A DNA stretch of 64,000 bases from Ardenticatenaceae bacterium (GTDB lineage: Bacteria; Chloroflexota; Anaerolineae; Promineifilales; Promineifilaceae). Positions 36,398 to 47,013 of the stretch are shown in pieces. The position numbers and the translations under genes were made by a program. The stretch lies in NCBI GenBank assembly GCA_020634395.1, contig JACKBU010000002.1, positions 124,001 through 188,000 on the forward strand. Direction: 5' to 3'. Below the pieces are notes generated by a model. It had not been told where the DNA came from. It did not search any database and saw only the letters and a list, made by a program, of their open reading frames with translations. Numbering within the stretch: position 1 is the first letter of the stretch; every line of letters begins with the position of its first letter.

Positions 36398-38819
36398 ACT
36401 CCCCCACCCGCAGCGGCGTCAGGGTTAATGTATCGTCCTGGGTGATACGGCCGTTGGCCGTCACTAACTGCAGCCGGTTAAACTGCCCTTCGTCCAGCGT
36501 ATAGAGGCCGAGGATGATGGGATACACATCGGCCGGCGTATCCGCCGCCAGGGCCAGCGGCAGTGAAACCGATTGTACCTCACCTGCCGCCCATTGCGAT
36601 GTGGGATTTGGCTGACCGGCCGGTCCCAAATCCTGCGCCGCCCAACGGGTGGTGTCTTCGTCTACGACCTGGGCAAAAAATGTGTAGTCCTGGTCTAACG
36701 GCCGTAATGCCCGCCAATACAGCGTCAGGTCCACCGTTTCGCCCGGCTGGGCGCGCCGCGGCGTGAGCGCAAAACCTACCAGTTCCAGCTCATTGCCAAA
36801 ATTGACCGAGGTGGGATTGGGATACGCGCCGGGCACGGCCGTGAGGGCCACCTCGCCCACCTGCACAGCGTCTGCTTCGATGGCGTTTTGGTCCGAGGCG
36901 GTGATGGGCAGGCGCGTGCAGGCCGGGCAGGCGGCAAAATCATACAGCCCCACCATCACCTGTAAATCGGCGGGGGCCACGGCCGTTACCGGCACGGCCA
37001 GCCGGTAGCGGTTGACAACACGCTGTCCCGGCTCCAGCAGCCGCGTGGCTACGAGTCCCTGCCCCAGATACATGTCCCGCTGGGCGATGGGCCGCCCCAG
37101 CACCGGATCGTTGAGGTGGACGAAAACGCTCCAATCACGGTCCAGCGGGGCCAGCGCTTCCCATTCCAGCGTCACCCAGACCGCGCCGCCGGGGGTAACG
37201 GCCGTCTCCTCAACCTCATACCCCACCAGCCGCAGCGCGTCGCCAAACGTCACGGCCGGCGCGGCCGGCGGTGCAGCGAGAACGGCCGGCCGGTAGGCCG
37301 GTTGAATCCACAGCCAGGGGGCCAGTGCCGCCACGCCAAACATCAACACGCCCAACCCGCCGGCGATCCAGCGCGCCGGTCGGCGGGGCAGCCAGCCCAC
37401 CAGCCCCAAAATCAGCAGCACCGAGAGGGCGGAAACGGCCGTGAACACCAGCCGCCCCTGCGACGACCACGTCGTCGTGGCCCACTGCACCAGCCCAAAC
37501 ACCACGGCGAAGGCAAACAACAGGCAGACGACCAGGGCGAAGCGGCTGGCGACGAAGTAGAGCAGACGGGAGATTAGAGACTGGAGATTGGTCTTCGCGC
37601 GCCAATCCCTAGTCCCCAGTCTCCAGTCTCTAACTTCTTTCCCCAAATAGATGAAAAAACCGAACACGGCCGTTACCACCACGCCGTTCAGCAGCGTGTA
37701 AATCCACTGGGACATGGGCACGTTGACGCCGCCAAAAAGGCCCCAGAACGACATCATAAACCCGACGCGCTCGTCCCACAGTTGGGCCAGCGAGGCGGGA
37801 TGGGCGCGCGAGCCGAGCACGGCGATGAAGGCGTTCCAGCCTAAAAAGTCGCCGTAGAGGACGATGTTGCGGTAGTACCACCAGCCGGCGATGAGCAGCA
37901 CGGGGATGAGCAGCAGGGCGAATTGGAGCAGCGACCGGATCAGGATATTGAGCAGGTGGCGCAAGAAAGGGGATTTCGGATTTCGGATTTCGGATTGCGG
38001 AATAGTATCCGCTGTATTCTCGCGCGCCCACAGCGTCATAAAAATTGTGCCCCAGGACAGCGGCAGCAGAGCAAACGTGCCTTCCTTGGTCAGCAGCGCC
38101 AGCCCGATAACCGCGCCGAGCAGCAGCCAGTAAGCTGTGAGCTGGTAGCTGGTAGCTCTAAGCCTGAAGCCGTGAGCCGTAAGCTTTACTCCGAAATCCG
38201 AACTCCGAAATCTGAAATCTGAAATCATGAGCCAGATGGCCAGGGAGGCCAGCAAAATCGCCAGGTTGTCGTTGTTGACCGCGCCGCTGATGAAGAGGAA
38301 CATGGGCAGGAAGGCGTTAACGGCCGTAGCCCCCAGCGCCACCTCCGGCCGGTTCGGAGCCACCGCTTTGGCGATCAGATAGGTCAGCAGCACCGTGCCC
38401 GCGCTCAAAAAGACCGAAAAAACACGCACAATGCGCACCGCCAGCAGCGTGCCCTGCCACGGGTTCCCGGCCGGGTCGTGGATGGCCAGATTAATGTTGC
38501 CGTCCTCGGTGATGATGCCGTTGTCGACGTGCGGATTGAGCCAGCGCACCTGCGCCATGTCCGACGTATCGATCCAGAAGGTGAGCGCCGCGCCCAGGTA
38601 GTAGTACAGCGGCGGCTGGCTGGCCTCCTGCTTCCACGGCCCGGCCTGCGCCGGATCGAACACCTGCACCGGCAGCGGATTGCCGTTAGCCAGGTGCTGG
38701 ATCATTGGGTAGTGCCACAGTTCGTCGGAGGCTTCAAACACGGGGGTGGTGAGGGCGTAGGTGATGCCCAGCAGGATGAAGAGGCCCAGAATGACGGCCA
38801 GCAGTCGTTTCTCGTTCAT
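36396..38819 (-). CDS. PMT/ArnT-like membrane glycosyltransferase with heptamer-repeat insertions
   Basis: An 807-residue polytopic protein with about 11-12 helices. The first loop has the acidic PVFEASDELWHY, the metal/donor site position in GT39/GT83-type lipid-linked sugar transferases. After about residue 500 there is a non-membrane beta-rich region with two related modules (GDALRLVGYEVEETAVTPG and GNELELVGFALTPRRAQPG, each then VDLTLYWRAL-like). Three loops contain peptides encoded by 7-bp repeats: FRFRSSDFGVKLTAHGFRLR, SEIRNPKS and RDWRLGTRDWRAK. All keep the frame. It probably transfers sugars outside the membrane; the acceptor is unknown. Confidence 0.8.
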   Translation of the reverse strand: MNEKRLLAVILGLFILLGITYALTTPVFEASDELWHYPMIQHLANGNPLPVQVFDPAQAGPWKQEASQPPLYYYLGAALTFWIDTSDMAQVRWLNPHVDNGIITEDGNINLAIHDPAGNPWQGTLLAVRIVRVFSVFLSAGTVLLTYLIAKAVAPNRPEVALGATAVNAFLPMFLFISGAVNNDNLAILLASLAIWLMISDFRFRSSDFGVKLTAHGFRLRATSYQLTAYWLLLGAVIGLALLTKEGTFALLPLSWGTIFMTLWARENTADTIPQSEIRNPKSPFLRHLLNILIRSLLQFALLLIPVLLIAGWWYYRNIVLYGDFLGWNAFIAVLGSRAHPASLAQLWDERVGFMMSFWGLFGGVNVPMSQWIYTLLNGVVVTAVFGFFIYLGKEVRDWRLGTRDWRAKTNLQSLISRLLYFVASRFALVVCLLFAFAVVFGLVQWATTTWSSQGRLVFTAVSALSVLLILGLVGWLPRRPARWIAGGLGVLMFGVAALAPWLWIQPAYRPAVLAAPPAAPAVTFGDALRLVGYEVEETAVTPGGAVWVTLEWEALAPLDRDWSVFVHLNDPVLGRPIAQRDMYLGQGLVATRLLEPGQRVVNRYRLAVPVTAVAPADLQVMVGLYDFAACPACTRLPITASDQNAIEADAVQVGEVALTAVPGAYPNPTSVNFGNELELVGFALTPRRAQPGETVDLTLYWRALRPLDQDYTFFAQVVDEDTTRWAAQDLGPAGQPNPTSQWAAGEVQSVSLPLALAADTPADVYPIILGLYTLDEGQFNRLQLVTANGRITQDDTLTLTPLRVGE
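37566..37632. repeat. In-frame heptamer repeat block
   Basis: Minus-strand units GAGACTG, GAGACTG, GGGACTA and GGGATTG, then a spacer and inverted copies (AATCTCC, AGTCTCT). Encodes RDWRLGTRDWRAK in a predicted loop of the membrane glycosyltransferase. Confidence 0.75.
37969..38001. repeat. In-frame heptamer repeat GATTTCG
   Basis: Three GATTTCG units and one GATTGCG in tandem inside the membrane glycosyltransferase gene; read on the minus strand they give SEIRNPKS. Confidence 0.8.
38140..38228. repeat. Compound in-frame heptamer repeats
   Basis: Imperfect units of GTAGCTG type followed by CCGAAAT/CTGAAAT types. Read on the minus strand they encode about 30 residues rich in FRFR, SSDFG and LTAHGFRLR that do not look like membrane-protein sequence. 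Confidence 0.75.
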
Positions 38820-38952
38820 AGCAGCCCGATTCTACCGACAAGTGCCTAAGTTGCCACCTGTGGAATTGGCACGATTTGCCTATAACCGGGTTGGAGGGTT
38901 TTCAATATAATCGGTATTTGAACATTTTTTCACAATCGATGAGGAACTTCGT

Positions 38953-40839
38953 ATGACTTTAGACGCCTGGCTGGTTCTGGGCATTTTAGCCGTGGGCATT
39001 GTTTTGTTTATCACCGAGCTGCTGCGGGTGGATATTGTGGCCTTGGGCGTGGTGGTGGCCCTGATGTTGACCGGGGTGCTGACTCCGGCGGAGGCGATTT
39101 CCGGGTTCTCGAACACGGCCGTTATCACCATCGTCGCCCTTTTTGTGGTGGGCGGGGCCGTGCTGCAAACCGGGCTGGCCGGCATGATCGGGCGGCGCAT
39201 CCTGGCCATCGCCGGGACCGACGAGAAGAAACTGACCATTGTGCTGATTTTGGCAGTGGCGCTGCTGTCCAGCATCATGAGCGACACCGGCACGGTGGCC
39301 GTGCTGCTGCCGGCCATCGTCATCCTGGCGCGCTCGGCCAAGCTGAGCGCCTCCAAGCTGCTCATCCCGCTGGCCTACGGCTCGCTGCTGGGCGGGGCCA
39401 TGACCCTCATTGGCACGCCGCCGAACATCATCGTCAGTGAACTGCTGCAGGAGACTGGCTACCAGCCCTTCACTTTTTTCAGTTATACGCCGATGGGGCT
39501 GGTGCTGGTGGCGATGGGTGTGGTCTACATGCTGACGGTGGGGCGCAAGCTTTTGCCCGCCCGGCAGAAGCCATTGGCCGAACCGGCCCTGGAATCGACG
39601 GCCGAATTGGTGGAACGCTACCGCCTGCCGGACAACGTCTTCCGGCTGCGCGTGCGGCTGTGGTCGCGCCTGATCGGCAAAACGCTGGCGGCGGCCCACC
39701 TGGGCGACCAATACCACCTCACGGTGCTGGAGATTTTGCGCCGCGAGGAGCCGCGCCCGGCCTTGCGCATCGTGCGCCCGCGCCACGGCCAAAACGGCCA
39801 CGTCCCGCAAATCAAACGGCGCGTGGTTGTGCCGGAGGCGGAGACCATTTTAGAAAATGATGACGTGCTGATTGTGCAGGGCGAGGCGAGCAATGTGGGG
39901 CATGCGGCGGCGGTGTGGAGCCTGGGGGTGCAGGCGGCCACGGCCGTTGAAGAGCTCGATCCGCACATCAGCGACGAAGTGGGCGTGGCGGAAGTGCTGC
40001 TGCCGCCGCGCTCGGCGCTGCTGGGCCGGACGCTGGTGGAGACGCGTTTTAGCCAGGCGTATGGGTTGAAGGTGCTGGGGATCAACACGGCCGTTGGCCA
40101 GGGCGAACTCAACGTGCGCGACCGCAAGCTGCAATTTGGCGATACGCTGCTGGTGCAGGGGCGCTGGCAGGACATCGTGGCTCTGCGCGAGCGGCGGCGC
40201 GATTTTGTGGTGATGGGCCAGCCGGAAGCGATGATCTGCGCGCCCAAGCGCAGTAAGGCGCTGCTGGCGGGGGGCGTGCTGCTGGTGATGCTGGTGCTGA
40301 TGATTGGCGAGGTCTTGCCGCTGGTGACGGTGGCCCTGGCAGCCGGTTTGCTGATGATTTTGAGCGGCTGCCTGACGATGGACGAGGCGTACCAGGCGAT
40401 TGATTGGAAGAGCGTGGTGCTGATCGCCGGGATGATTCCCATGAGCATTGCCCTGGAAAAGGTGGGCCTGATCAGCCTGGCGGCGGCCGGTTTGGTGGAC
40501 GTGTTTGGCCCGTCTGGGCCGCTGGCGATTATGGCCGGGCTGTTTTTGCTGACGTCGGTGTTTACGCAGTTTATCTCGAATACGGCCACGGCCGTTGTGG
40601 TGGCTCCGGTGGCGCTGGCGGCGGCGGAAACGTTGGGCGTGCAGCCCCACGCCTTCCTGATGGCCGTGGCGATTGCCGCTTCGATGGCTTTTGCCACGCC
40701 GGTGGCTTCGCCGTCCAATACGCTGGTGATGGGCGCGGGCAGCTACCGCTTTGGCGACTATATTAAGGTGGGTGTGCCGCTGATTGCTCTGGCGCTGCTG
40801 GCGGTGTTGGTGGTGCTGCCGGTGTTGTATCCGTTTTAG
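38953..40839 (+). CDS. SLC13/DASS-type permease with two TrkA-C domains
   Basis: A 628-residue anion transporter. The membrane halves carry the family motifs SNTAVITIVALFVVGGAVLQ, SDTGTVAVLLPA, LIGTPPNIIVSELL and, in the second half, FISNTATAVVVAPVALAAAE and AFATPVASPSNTLVMGAG. Between them lie two RCK_C/TrkA-C domains (about 215-310 and 340-420), usual in bacterial sulfate/dicarboxylate relatives and thought to bind regulatory ligands. The substrate could be sulfate, a dicarboxylate or another anion. It is divergent from the glycosyltransferase and followed by minisatellites. Confidence 0.9.
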   Translation: MTLDAWLVLGILAVGIVLFITELLRVDIVALGVVVALMLTGVLTPAEAISGFSNTAVITIVALFVVGGAVLQTGLAGMIGRRILAIAGTDEKKLTIVLILAVALLSSIMSDTGTVAVLLPAIVILARSAKLSASKLLIPLAYGSLLGGAMTLIGTPPNIIVSELLQETGYQPFTFFSYTPMGLVLVAMGVVYMLTVGRKLLPARQKPLAEPALESTAELVERYRLPDNVFRLRVRLWSRLIGKTLAAAHLGDQYHLTVLEILRREEPRPALRIVRPRHGQNGHVPQIKRRVVVPEAETILENDDVLIVQGEASNVGHAAAVWSLGVQAATAVEELDPHISDEVGVAEVLLPPRSALLGRTLVETRFSQAYGLKVLGINTAVGQGELNVRDRKLQFGDTLLVQGRWQDIVALRERRRDFVVMGQPEAMICAPKRSKALLAGGVLLVMLVLMIGEVLPLVTVALAAGLLMILSGCLTMDEAYQAIDWKSVVLIAGMIPMSIALEKVGLISLAAAGLVDVFGPSGPLAIMAGLFLLTSVFTQFISNTATAVVVAPVALAAAETLGVQPHAFLMAVAIAASMAFATPVASPSNTLVMGAGSYRFGDYIKVGVPLIALALLAVLVVLPVLYPF

Positions 40840-40863
40840 GGGCGGGAACGGCCGTTTTCCCAC

Positions 40864-41073
40864 GTTCTCGATGGTCATCCCCGTGTTCTTAACGGCCGTC
40901 CCCGTGTTCTTAACGGCCGTCCCCACGTTCTCGATGGTCATCCCCGTGTTCTTAACGGCCGTCCCCACGTTCTCAATGGTCATCCCCACGTTCTCAATGG
41001 TCATCCCCGTGTTCTCGATGGTCATCCCCATGTTCTCGATGGTCGTCCCCGTGTTCTCAATGGTCGTCCCCGT
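40864..41073. repeat. 21-bp minisatellite A (10 units)
   Basis: Ten perfect-length units, GTTCT(C/T)(G/A)ATGGTC(A/G)TCCCC(G/A)(T/C) or the variant with AACGGCCGT in the middle. Three units carry the genome palindrome ACGGCCGT where the others read ATGGTCAT or ATGGTCGT. The array lies between the convergent permease and LuxR genes; reading frames through it are products of the 3n period. Confidence 0.92.
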
Positions 41074-41088
41074 GGGGATGAGGGCATT

Positions 41089-41277
41089 GCGGCCGGTGCA
41101 TGGCGCTGTGCGGCCGGTGCATGGCGCTGTGCGGCTGGTGCATGGCGCTGTGCGGGTAGTGCATGGCACTGTGCGGCTGGTGCATGGCGCTGTGCGGGTA
41201 GTGCATGGGACTGTGCGGGCGGTGCATGGCACTTTGCGGGTGGTGCATGGCGCTGTGCGAGTGGGGACGAGGGCTGT
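41089..41277. repeat. 21-bp minisatellite B (9 units)
   Basis: Nine units of GCGG(C/G)(C/T)(G/A)GTGCATGG(C/G)(G/A)CT(G/T)T type, unrelated to array A but with the same 21-bp period, starting 15 bp after array A ends. The last unit is diverged. Confidence 0.92.
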
Positions 41278-41280
41278 GTA

Positions 41281-41298
41281 GGGAAACGGCCGTTTCCC
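41281..41298. terminator. 18-bp perfect palindrome with ACGGCCGT core
   Basis: GGGAAACGGCCGTTTCCC lies 40 bp after the LuxR stop and after the minisatellites. It can fold as a hairpin; a similar element (40848-40861) follows the permease stop. Terminator role is inferred from position. Confidence 0.45.
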
Positions 41299-41337
41299 CT
41301 TACCCCATAGCGCTGTTGGTTCCTCCGGTAAACAGCC

Positions 41338-44300
41338 TCAGATCAACTTCAAAGCCCGCGCTTCCACCACTGCCTGCACGCGACTGTGCACATTCAGCTT
41401 TTCATAGACGTTGGCCAGGTGGGTTTTCACCGTACCGGGCGAGATACACAACTGCATGCCAATTTCCCGGTTGGAAAGACCATCACTCACCAGTTTCAGC
41501 ACTTCCTGCTCACGCTCGGTAACAGACGCGGCCGTCATCATAGACTTCAACTTCTCTTCCGGCAGCAGTTCGATGGTTTCATCCGGGCAGCCTAATGCGT
41601 CCAGAATCGTACGGATGAATCCCTGCAAATCATCGGCCAGGGTTTCAGTATGCAGCAGCAGGGCCAGTAACGGAATTAACTGCGTACCGTGGTTGAGAAA
41701 CGGCCGTATAAATCGCTCCGGCGCCGCCAATCGAACCGCTTCCAACAAAACCTGCCGCGTTTGATTCAGTTTGTGCTGCCCATAAAGCGCCAGGGCCAGC
41801 AGCACCCGCGCGCCCATCAGTGGTTCATTCAGAATCCCCTGCGGGTGCTGTTCCATCAGAGACCCCAGTAACTCCTCTGCCGCCGCAGCCTGCTTTTGCT
41901 TTAGCAGCAGTTCAGCCCGCACCAACTGCGACAGCGCATACTGCTCATCAGCCCCCTCATTCAGCAGCCGCTCCGCCTCACGCCAATTCTCCAGGGCAAT
42001 ACAAAACATAGCCTCATACGTCGCCAGATCCTGATCACTCCACACACTGGAGGGATGCTGCGCCTGTAAGGACCGTGCTGCCTGAATGGTCGCCCGCGCC
42101 GCCTCGTGGTTGTCCCGCGCCGACTGCAGCTTGGCGCGGGCAACGGCAATGTTCACCGGCATATTCGAGCTAACCGGGTTCGGATCAACCATCGTAGCCC
42201 GCTGCAAAAGCTCATCCGCCTGGTTCAACTCATTACGCGCCAGGCAAACCTGGCTCAGAGTGGCCAAAACAATGCTCGACGGTTCGGGCAGCTTGCCCCG
42301 CTGGCTTAACGCATCCTGCAAAACCTGGTACACAAGCTTTTCGCTTTGCCGTAACTGCCCCCGCACATACGCCCGATTCGCACAGTCTGAGCCAGCGATC
42401 AACACAACAAAAAGATTCTTCTGGATACGAGCCTTTTCATAAATCTCATGGATCAATCTACCGGCTTCCGTAGTCTTGGGCGTCCGGTAGGTTTCTACAA
42501 TCAACAACGCATCCAGCAGCTGCCACCGATCATCGGTCTCCGGCGGCAGCGGAGACGTACTCCTATCATTGGCCTTCCTGTGCTGGCGAATCGTCCGCAC
42601 TTCGGACAGCACTTCCAGCTCATCCTGCGTCATATCCTCGTCGCGTTTCCCAATCAGGTTGGTCTCCAAACGCTGAAGAAAACGTTCCACTTCAGCCGGA
42701 TGCAAAGCCAGCTTGGCCAACCGCAAATAAACAAACAAAAGCGTCTTATGCCGCTGCACCACCGCTTCCGGCAGTTGTTGAATCCAGCGCAGCAGGCGCG
42801 AATCTTCGCCATATTCCATCAGCTCGTGCAGCACTTCTTCTTCTATCAACGAAGCCGCTTCTTCCCAATCTTCAATCGCCAACAGGTGGCGCACCGCGTC
42901 GGCCGGAGCGTTTTGCTTGCGATACCAGGCCGCCGCCCGACGGTGCAGGGCCGGAATCTGGCCGGGAAAGCGCGTCTGCAACTGGTCGCCCAGCATTTCG
43001 CCAAACAGATCGTGGTAGTGGTACCACGTCGACTCCTCAGAACGCACCATGAAAAGATTTTCCTGCCACAGACGGTCCAACATCTGTGCCCCGTCGGACT
43101 GCCCGGTTACCGCATCGCACAAACCGCCGGTTAACTGTTTTAAGATGGAAGTTTTCAGTAAAAAAGTCTGGACAGCGGCCGGCTGCTGATGCAGCACGCT
43201 TTCCAAAAAATATTCCCGCAGGAAGATATGCGCTCCGTTAAAAGAATCCAGAAAATGCTGGCGGTCTTGCTGCTTGTTCAATGCCAGCACGGCCAGCATC
43301 AACCCGGCGGCCCATCCTCCGGTTCGTTTGACCAGCGTTTCCATGTCGCCATAAGCCAGCGGCTGTTCGGCTATGTGCTGCTGCAAAAACTCTATTCCTT
43401 CCTCCAGCGTAAAGCGCAAATCTTCCATTTCCAGTTCAGTCACCAGCCCCCGCGAACGCAAACACCCCAGGGCAATAGGCGGGCGGGTACGGCCGGAAAT
43501 GATAAGCTGCAAGACAGGCGGCATATGCTCTAACCAGGCCTGGATGGATTGGTGGATGTCGGGGTGTTGAATGTGGTGGTAATCATCCAATACCAGGCCA
43601 ATACAACCAACCTGTTCTCTGGCGCTGATGATTTCGTTTGTTAGCCGGGCGACAATTTCGGCCGGAGTTACGGCCGAAGATACCTGGAGGTAAGGCAGCA
43701 AGCTTTTCCCTAAACCGGGTTCCACGGTCTGCAAGGCCATCACGACCGTCGACCAGAAGCGCAGCAGGTGATTATCGTCTGCTTCCAGGGCAACCCAGGC
43801 CACGGGCATGTCGCTGCGCTCCTGCTGCCAGGCATTCAACAACGTGCTTTTGCCAAATCCCCCCGGGGCACAAATGAGGGTAACCGGCGAATTGATTTTT
43901 TGGTTGAGGCGCGGCCGTGTTATGAGACTGGGAGGTAAAATGGGTGGTCTGAATTTGGTCAGCGCAGGCAAGGAGTTATGGCTTCCCCTCTTCGAGGAAA
44001 AGCTATTGGGCGGCACGGTGAAGGTAGTTAATTGGGTTATATTGACTTTGCCGGCCAGGGTGGCAGCCGCCTCCTCCAACTGTATCAGGGTAAGCTCTTC
44101 CGATTTTCCCAGGTAGACCTTGTGGAGCTTGCCGCTGCGGCGGCGGTAAGCATACCAGTAATCGCTGCCATGCCGGGTTTCGCGCCGTGCCGAAAAATGG
44201 CCGGTGGACCCTTTGAACTTGAACTGCTGGTGGGTGGAAAGCCATTCAATCCAGCGGGAGGAGTCGAGAGAGATAGAGGGGAAAACGGCCGTTTCCCCCT

Positions 44301-44352
44301 CCCCCCACCACAAAACACCTTCTTCTACCATCGGCTTAGTCGTCTTGCCCAT
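41338..44352 (-). CDS. MalT-type LuxR transcriptional activator (STAND ATPase)
   Basis: A 1004-residue protein. The N-terminal 100 residues include YWYAYRRRSGKLHKVYLGK, a basic segment like DUF6788/integrase-arm domains. Then NB-ARC/STAND ATPase with Walker A APGGFGKST (about 162-170), LVLDDYHHI (Walker B) and ISGRTRPP, a TPR-like helical region, and a C-terminal LuxR HTH (TEREQEVLKLVSDGLSNREI, SPGTVKTHLANVYEKLNV). MalT relatives are activated by ATP plus an inducer sugar. It is divergent from the ABC importer and is its likely regulator. The ATG at 44352 has GGAG 6 nt upstream; a longer frame to 44475 would cross a strong hairpin. Confidence 0.88.
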   Translation of the reverse strand: MGKTTKPMVEEGVLWWGEGETAVFPSISLDSSRWIEWLSTHQQFKFKGSTGHFSARRETRHGSDYWYAYRRRSGKLHKVYLGKSEELTLIQLEEAAATLAGKVNITQLTTFTVPPNSFSSKRGSHNSLPALTKFRPPILPPSLITRPRLNQKINSPVTLICAPGGFGKSTLLNAWQQERSDMPVAWVALEADDNHLLRFWSTVVMALQTVEPGLGKSLLPYLQVSSAVTPAEIVARLTNEIISAREQVGCIGLVLDDYHHIQHPDIHQSIQAWLEHMPPVLQLIISGRTRPPIALGCLRSRGLVTELEMEDLRFTLEEGIEFLQQHIAEQPLAYGDMETLVKRTGGWAAGLMLAVLALNKQQDRQHFLDSFNGAHIFLREYFLESVLHQQPAAVQTFLLKTSILKQLTGGLCDAVTGQSDGAQMLDRLWQENLFMVRSEESTWYHYHDLFGEMLGDQLQTRFPGQIPALHRRAAAWYRKQNAPADAVRHLLAIEDWEEAASLIEEEVLHELMEYGEDSRLLRWIQQLPEAVVQRHKTLLFVYLRLAKLALHPAEVERFLQRLETNLIGKRDEDMTQDELEVLSEVRTIRQHRKANDRSTSPLPPETDDRWQLLDALLIVETYRTPKTTEAGRLIHEIYEKARIQKNLFVVLIAGSDCANRAYVRGQLRQSEKLVYQVLQDALSQRGKLPEPSSIVLATLSQVCLARNELNQADELLQRATMVDPNPVSSNMPVNIAVARAKLQSARDNHEAARATIQAARSLQAQHPSSVWSDQDLATYEAMFCIALENWREAERLLNEGADEQYALSQLVRAELLLKQKQAAAAEELLGSLMEQHPQGILNEPLMGARVLLALALYGQHKLNQTRQVLLEAVRLAAPERFIRPFLNHGTQLIPLLALLLHTETLADDLQGFIRTILDALGCPDETIELLPEEKLKSMMTAASVTEREQEVLKLVSDGLSNREIGMQLCISPGTVKTHLANVYEKLNVHSRVQAVVEARALKLI

Positions 44353-44415
44353 TGATAACTCCGATACAGGTTCTGAGCAGGTTCTAGGCTCCACCAGAAA
44401 TAGGCTCTCTTCCAA

Positions 44416-44462
44416 AAAAGTTACCCAAAGCAAAGTCATTGTATCCGCTTTGGGTAACTTTT
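44416..44462. promoter_or_regulatory. 16-bp perfect inverted repeat upstream of luxR
   Basis: Arms AAAAGTTACCCAAAGC (44416-44431) and complement (44447-44462) around 15 nt. On the minus strand the loop contains TACAAT, a possible -10, and the second arm runs into TTTTTT, so it could be an operator flanking a promoter or an attenuator in the luxR leader. Confidence 0.7.
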
Positions 44463-44592
44463 GCGAGGATTCCATACGCCCTGTTGTGGTTTTTCACTCA
44501 TTTTGCTTCCCAAATTTCTGGTGAAATCATCCAAAAACTGGATGTGCAAAGCCGTTAATTTTCGGTAATTTTGTAGCCGTAGGCAGAGAGTC

Positions 44593-44606
44593 GCCTGATA
44601 TCAGGC
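44593..44606. promoter_or_regulatory. 14-bp palindrome, candidate operator
   Basis: GCCTGATATCAGGC is a perfect palindrome about 100 bp before the importer operon start codon, a usual place for a regulator site. No regulator can be assigned from the sequence. Confidence 0.5.
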
Positions 44607-44703
44607 TTTCATCAGACTGTTTATGCGGTGTTACATTATCGGAAAATTGATTGTTTCACTGCCAAAAACAGCAAAATTAAACCCCTGAGAGGAGAGAGTA
44701 GCT

Positions 44704-46734
<2,031 letters not shown>

Positions 46735-46751
46735 TGTCATAAGTTAGTCAT

Positions 46752-46787
46752 AACAGCCATGTCTCAGTTTAGTGAGGCATGGCTGTT
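46752..46787 (+). terminator. Hairpin after the binding-protein gene
   Basis: AACAGCCATGTCTCA pairs with TGAGGCATGGCTGTT (one mismatch), loop 6 nt, then CTTGTGT. A likely partial terminator or 3' mRNA protector between the binding-protein gene and the permeases. Confidence 0.7.
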
Positions 46788-46807
46788 CTTGTGTATTGTA
46801 TGAGCGG

Positions 46808-46868
46808 GTGACAGTCACTTAGAATCATCGTCGCGAATCGCCGTTCTTTGAGTGACTGTCACTTTTTT
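46808..46868 (+). terminator. Second hairpin with T-run
   Basis: Perfect 12-bp arms GTGACAGTCACT (46808-46819) and complement (46851-46862), followed by TTTTTT (46863-46868). The 31-nt loop is long for a classical terminator, and each arm contains a smaller palindrome, GTGACNGTCAC. Confidence 0.6.
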
Positions 46869-47013
46869 CGTATCATGCGTACCAGGTCGAGTAAACCGTA
46901 GAAAGCGATTAACAGAGCAGAGTGGGTTCGCTGCGATTTACTCTAGGAAAGCGGCCGTTCTGATTAACAGTAGTTGAAGTTGTTGTCCGCTTTTCTGTGG
47001 AGGAGGTATTGCA

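Larger units (their letters stand above)
44353..44703. promoter_or_regulatory. 351-bp divergent regulatory region
   Basis: AT-rich gap between the LuxR gene and the importer operon. It holds the 16-bp inverted repeat at 44416-44462 and the 14-bp palindrome at 44593-44606; no protein gene is supported. GAGAGGAGAGAG before 44704 is the ribosome site of the binding-protein gene. Confidence 0.65.

Noticed and set aside
39850..41232. 460-codon minus-strand frame with Cys-Thr-Arg repeats
   Set aside because: Produced by the 21-bp minisatellites (period divisible by three) running into the antisense of the permease gene; no start signal or family match.
40864..41277. Possible CRISPR or iteron origin
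   Set aside because: Contiguous repeats without spacers; no replication initiator gene or DnaA boxes seen.
40784..41281. Repetitive plus-strand frame (VFLTAVP / RPVHGAV units)
   Set aside because: Starts inside the permease in another frame; repeats are explained by the minisatellites.
46808..46868. Possible small RNA or riboswitch between the binding-protein gene and the permease
   Set aside because: Only two simple hairpins with a T-run are seen; no conserved aptamer recognised.
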